From: Apteryx mantelli
Taxonomy: Eukaryota > Chordata > Aves > Apterygiformes > Apterygidae
Direction: 5' to 3'
Assembly (NCBI RefSeq): GCF_036417845.1
Contig: NC_089979.1
Coordinates: 25,423,958-25,487,957, forward strand
DNA: 64,000 nt
Made by a program: the position numbers and the translations under genes
Shown here: piece by piece, positions 60,924 to 64,000 of the stretch
How positions within the stretch are numbered: the first letter of the stretch is position 1
Layout: each line of letters opens with the position of its first letter
The notes under the pieces: generated by a model
Database searches by the model: none
What the model was told of the DNA's origin: nothing
The model's input: the letters and a program-made list of their open reading frames with translations, nothing else

Positions 60924-63900
60924 CTAGAAAATTAATTATTAGGAACAGACATGAAAAGAAAGACTTCCATTGTATTCTTATGCATAACAAAAGTGGGGTA
61001 ATTAAGGGGGCTGTCAACTTCTAATTCCAGGTGCGTCAAGGTTTTCCTTTTAAGCACGCCTTTCAGCTTGATATTGCAGACATACTGCTTTGTGTAAACC
61101 TAATGCTGCTTCAGCTTTGTGCTTTCATAGCCCTGCTTTAAATGACCGAAAAACTAGACCTCAGAATAAACTGGGAAAATATTAAGTGAATATACAGTAT
61201 TCCTACCTATCACTGCAATCCTCTGTTCTTCTCTCAAAGCATGGCTGTTTCAGAAAAAAAAATTTCACAGGTTACCTCAGTAGGTTCTGCTGTGAATCTG
61301 GAAACACTGAAAGGAAGGTGATGGGGCAGGATCAGAAGTGCAGCAACAAACCAGGAGAAGTGCTCCTGCTCCCTGATGCATAGTCTAGCCAGAAACACAA
61401 TTTCAAGATGGAAAAACCAGCCAGTATCCACAGCTGTTGTTGGGAGGACTCTAAATTCACTAGGTAGAACTTAGGTTTTGGACACAATCACCTGTCTGAC
61501 CTTTGAAGATCTCAGGTAAAGCATTATTTTCGGAAGGAAAACCAGCAATACCTGTGTCAACAGATATAATACATGCTCAAGTAATACTTCATTAACACTT
61601 CTGTTACATGGTGAAGGTATTATTTACACATGTTGCAATTGTTTTCTCTCTTGTACTGCAAGAACCTGTATATAACAGGATAATTTGATCACATTGATCT
61701 TCTAAAACAGAGTCCAGGATGTCATCATTAGGAAGGTGTCACTACTGGGAGCGATGCAACATTTACCATGTTAGTTCTGCAGAATATAATTTCCACTCTC
61801 AAATTCCTCATCAACCTCTCTGCATAGGGAAAAGGGTCAAAAAAGCTGGAAACCAAATGATACAGCCATTATAGCATAAATGGCTATAAAATATATTTTT
61901 TCCTCCACCACCTGATATTTGATTTTGGAAGTGCCCCTGCTGGACCTCAGGGAGGTTGTAAATCATTTTCCTCATGCTCACACTCTACTCTGTAGGCTAG
62001 ATTTATGATGTCTGTGATGTACCATAACCTCGGTTGCTCCTCTTGTTGAGAGGATGAAGCACATTGTTGCAGCTTCATGCTATGACATGTGCTCAAGGGA
62101 TGAAGTCTTGAGAAGTTTAGCCCTTCAAGGAGAAAGTGAGCGTGAGAAAAATCAAACTTCCCTCAGCCACAGGCCAGCAATTCAGTAATATCCAGGATTT
62201 TGCATGTTCCATTTTTATAAACAAAAAAAAACAATAAAAATCTCATTGAAATTAATATTAAATAAAATTGTTAAATCAAGAATCCTAGCTTCTGCTGAAA
62301 ACTGACTAAGACAAATTCTTAACTGAATCCTGAGCTCCAGTTTCTTCCCCAAATTCACATAGGAAAACTGTAGCTGAAAAGACATGTGACAAACATCAGA
62401 AGGTGAGTTCAGCAGCTCACCTACAGCTTTCCCCTTCTTTCTCCAGAGGTCTGCGTTCTCAGTATATTATTGTGTACAGATGGTATTTGAGGTCGAGGCT
62501 GTTTATGTTGTGTTGCAACTGAAACATTGCAAGCAGTGGGCTCTTTAGCTGACAACTAGCTAGAGGGAAGATAGGGAGGACAACTGCATAGTGGAAAAGG
62601 GAGAGCGCAATAAAATTTGGCCAGTCCATTTAATATTAATATGAAAATAAATCCTGAGGTCTAAAGAAGGTAATTATTCCTTTTTATAAGATATCTATTT
62701 CATTACTAAAGGGAGAAAAAGCTACTTAGAGGATAAATAAAAGCTCCAGTTGAAACTGTCTGTCAAAGGGCAATGCAGAGCTATTGGGTTTTCCTTAACA
62801 GCATATGTAGCATTTAAAAGCTGAAAGAGAGTTCAAATCCAGTAAACGCTGTTAATGATTACAAGTTAATTAACAGTCAGTTTGCATGCCTCAGTACATC
62901 GCCATGCAAAGCATCCACTTTGGCACTCACTGCCCTCAGCAGACAAAAGACATGGTGTCTGAATTACCTCGTCATTATGGGCTAGACTGAATTTCCACTT
63001 CGTCAACCCAAGTTTTTTCCATTGAAACAGAGCCTCTCCTTCTATTGTTGCCTTCAGCAACTAATCACAGATCAGCACTAATATTGGAGAGGCAGAAGAT
63101 TTCAATCTGCATACCTTCTCCAGCTAAACAGATTTCTTTCTGGGGGACTGTCCAATCAGAGATACTTAAAATAGAAAGGGATTGTTGAAGAAGCTTCCTG
63201 TTTCAATAAAAGGAATTATTATGTATGAAAGATTTAATATTCCACAGCTTTCTGTTTCATCTTTTAAAGAAAGAGCAAAGAGTAGTTTTATATAAAAGAG
63301 ATTCAAGTTAGCAGAAATGTGTTTTTCTGTACAACTAACACAAAAAAGTCTTCTATGCTTTAAGAACTTGTATTAGAAGACATAAAAATACCATGAAGGC
63401 TACAAGATTATAATGAATTATTTAACTTTTTACTGAATATTTTTTCTAATTATTAATACAGAAATGATTTTATAAATCTCATCCTGCAACCCCTTGTCAT
63501 AGTTGTAAGGTCAGCACCTCCCATTGCTTTTATGATTTAAAATAATGGTTACTTACATCATTTATCCTACTTGCTCAAGGGAAATGAAGTTGGTCAAAGT
63601 TGTTTTGGGGCCCACTACTACAAACTACTACATGCCTGTGTGCATTTGTTTATATTAATTACTTCATTAAGCAGTCCTTAAGAATTTATGGTCTATTCCA
63701 TTTTAGATTTCCATACACTAAGGCAGGTTGACATGATTTCCAGCAGGACCGTAAGCAGGTTGTGACCTGCTGGTATTTCCTTATGATGGATTCCAGCCTT
63801 ATGATGGATTTCCTTATGATGGATTGCAAGCAGGAGGAATAGTTATGAATTTTTATTCTATTGCCAAAGGGGAATCACAGCATAGATCAAGTTGAGAGCT

Positions 63901-64000
63901 ATCATATTGCTAAAAACTACAGGAGGACACTAGTTGAAGAAAGAAAGAGAACATTTATCAAATGCAACAGAAATTGTATTTTGAACTTCATCATAAAAAC
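60924..64000 (-). other. NIPAL2: NIPAL2 intron, running off the window
   Basis: At least 3.1 kb of intron upstream of the first exon seen. I looked for the expected preceding exon (first membrane helix, ending just before the KCTHLQLA exon) and found no match, so it lies beyond 64000. It contains a small tandem repeat at 63779. Confidence 0.8.
63779..63825. repeat. Three copies of ccttatgatggatt
   Basis: Exact 14-base copies at 63779-63792, 63797-63810 and 63812-63825, separated by four and one bases. A minisatellite-like local duplication. Confidence 0.9.

Larger units (their letters stand above)
27233..64000 (-). other. NIPAL2: NIPAL2 gene, all but the 5' end
   Basis: NIPAL2 belongs to the NIPA family (SLC57) of multi-pass membrane proteins related to drug/metabolite transporters. 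Relatives NIPA1 and NIPA2 carry magnesium, while NIPAL2 itself is less studied. Nine minus-strand exons with GT-AG splice sites and matching phases join into 309 codons plus stop. Compared from memory with human NIPAL2 (about 370-380 residues), the order and content match from KYSHLQLA-equivalent KCTHLQLA to the C-terminus, so about 60-70 N-terminal residues with the first membrane helix lie past base 64000. I see about eight hydrophobic segments in the part present. The 3' limit is a poly(A) prediction. POP1 converges on it from the left. Confidence 0.95.

Noticed and set aside
63080-63130. Possible NIPAL2 upstream exon (minus strand, donor-like gtatg at about 63113)
   Set aside because: The translated sequence does not resemble the expected first membrane helix of NIPAL2, and the phase and acceptor do not fit.
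1-64000. CRISPR arrays, bacterial-type operons, phage or defence systems, endogenous retroviral genes or long LTR pairs
   Set aside because: None is visible. The DNA is intron-containing avian sequence whose only clear mobile elements are CR1 LINEs.

Overview
Vertebrate nuclear DNA, almost certainly from a bird. Genes are split by GT-AG introns, the interspersed repeats are sparse, and every clearly recognisable one is a CR1-type LINE carrying the bird-type 3' end. There are no bacterial operons, CRISPR arrays or tRNA/rRNA genes that I can see. Two protein-coding genes are supported by exon-by-exon protein resemblance, correct splice phases and consensus splice sites. LAYOUT. (1) 1-3.3 kb, plus strand: the last three coding exons and the stop of POP1, the large shared protein subunit of RNase P and RNase MRP. 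A truncated CR1 lies about 16 bases past one of its splice donors. (2) About 3.3-27.2 kb: roughly 24 kb with no gene I can support. It holds an unidentified open stretch near 4.65-5.07 kb, microsatellites, a spaced direct repeat near 19.0 kb, and a GC- and CpG-rich zone at about 19.9-22.0 kb. (3) About 27.2-64 kb, minus strand: nine consecutive 3' coding exons of NIPAL2, a multi-pass membrane protein of the NIPA magnesium-transporter family, with the stop at 28859. The exons (60752-60923, 49760-49819, 46483-46604, 39460-39556, 35007-35142, 32474-32562, 30706-30769, 29274-29368, 28859-28953) join in frame to 309 codons plus stop. The N-terminal exon(s), roughly the first 60-70 residues, lie beyond base 64000. 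(4) Inside NIPAL2 intron 46605-49759 sits a 1.16 kb 5'-truncated CR1 with a long reverse-transcriptase frame broken by one frameshift. POP1 and NIPAL2 converge tail to tail, as they do on human 8q22, so this is an old conserved gene order. The two proteins have unrelated jobs (nucleolar RNA processing versus membrane cation transport). I found no convincing novel gene system. The items worth a second look are repeat insertions beside exons, a CpG-rich block in the intergenic gap, and a few unexplained open frames and repeats.
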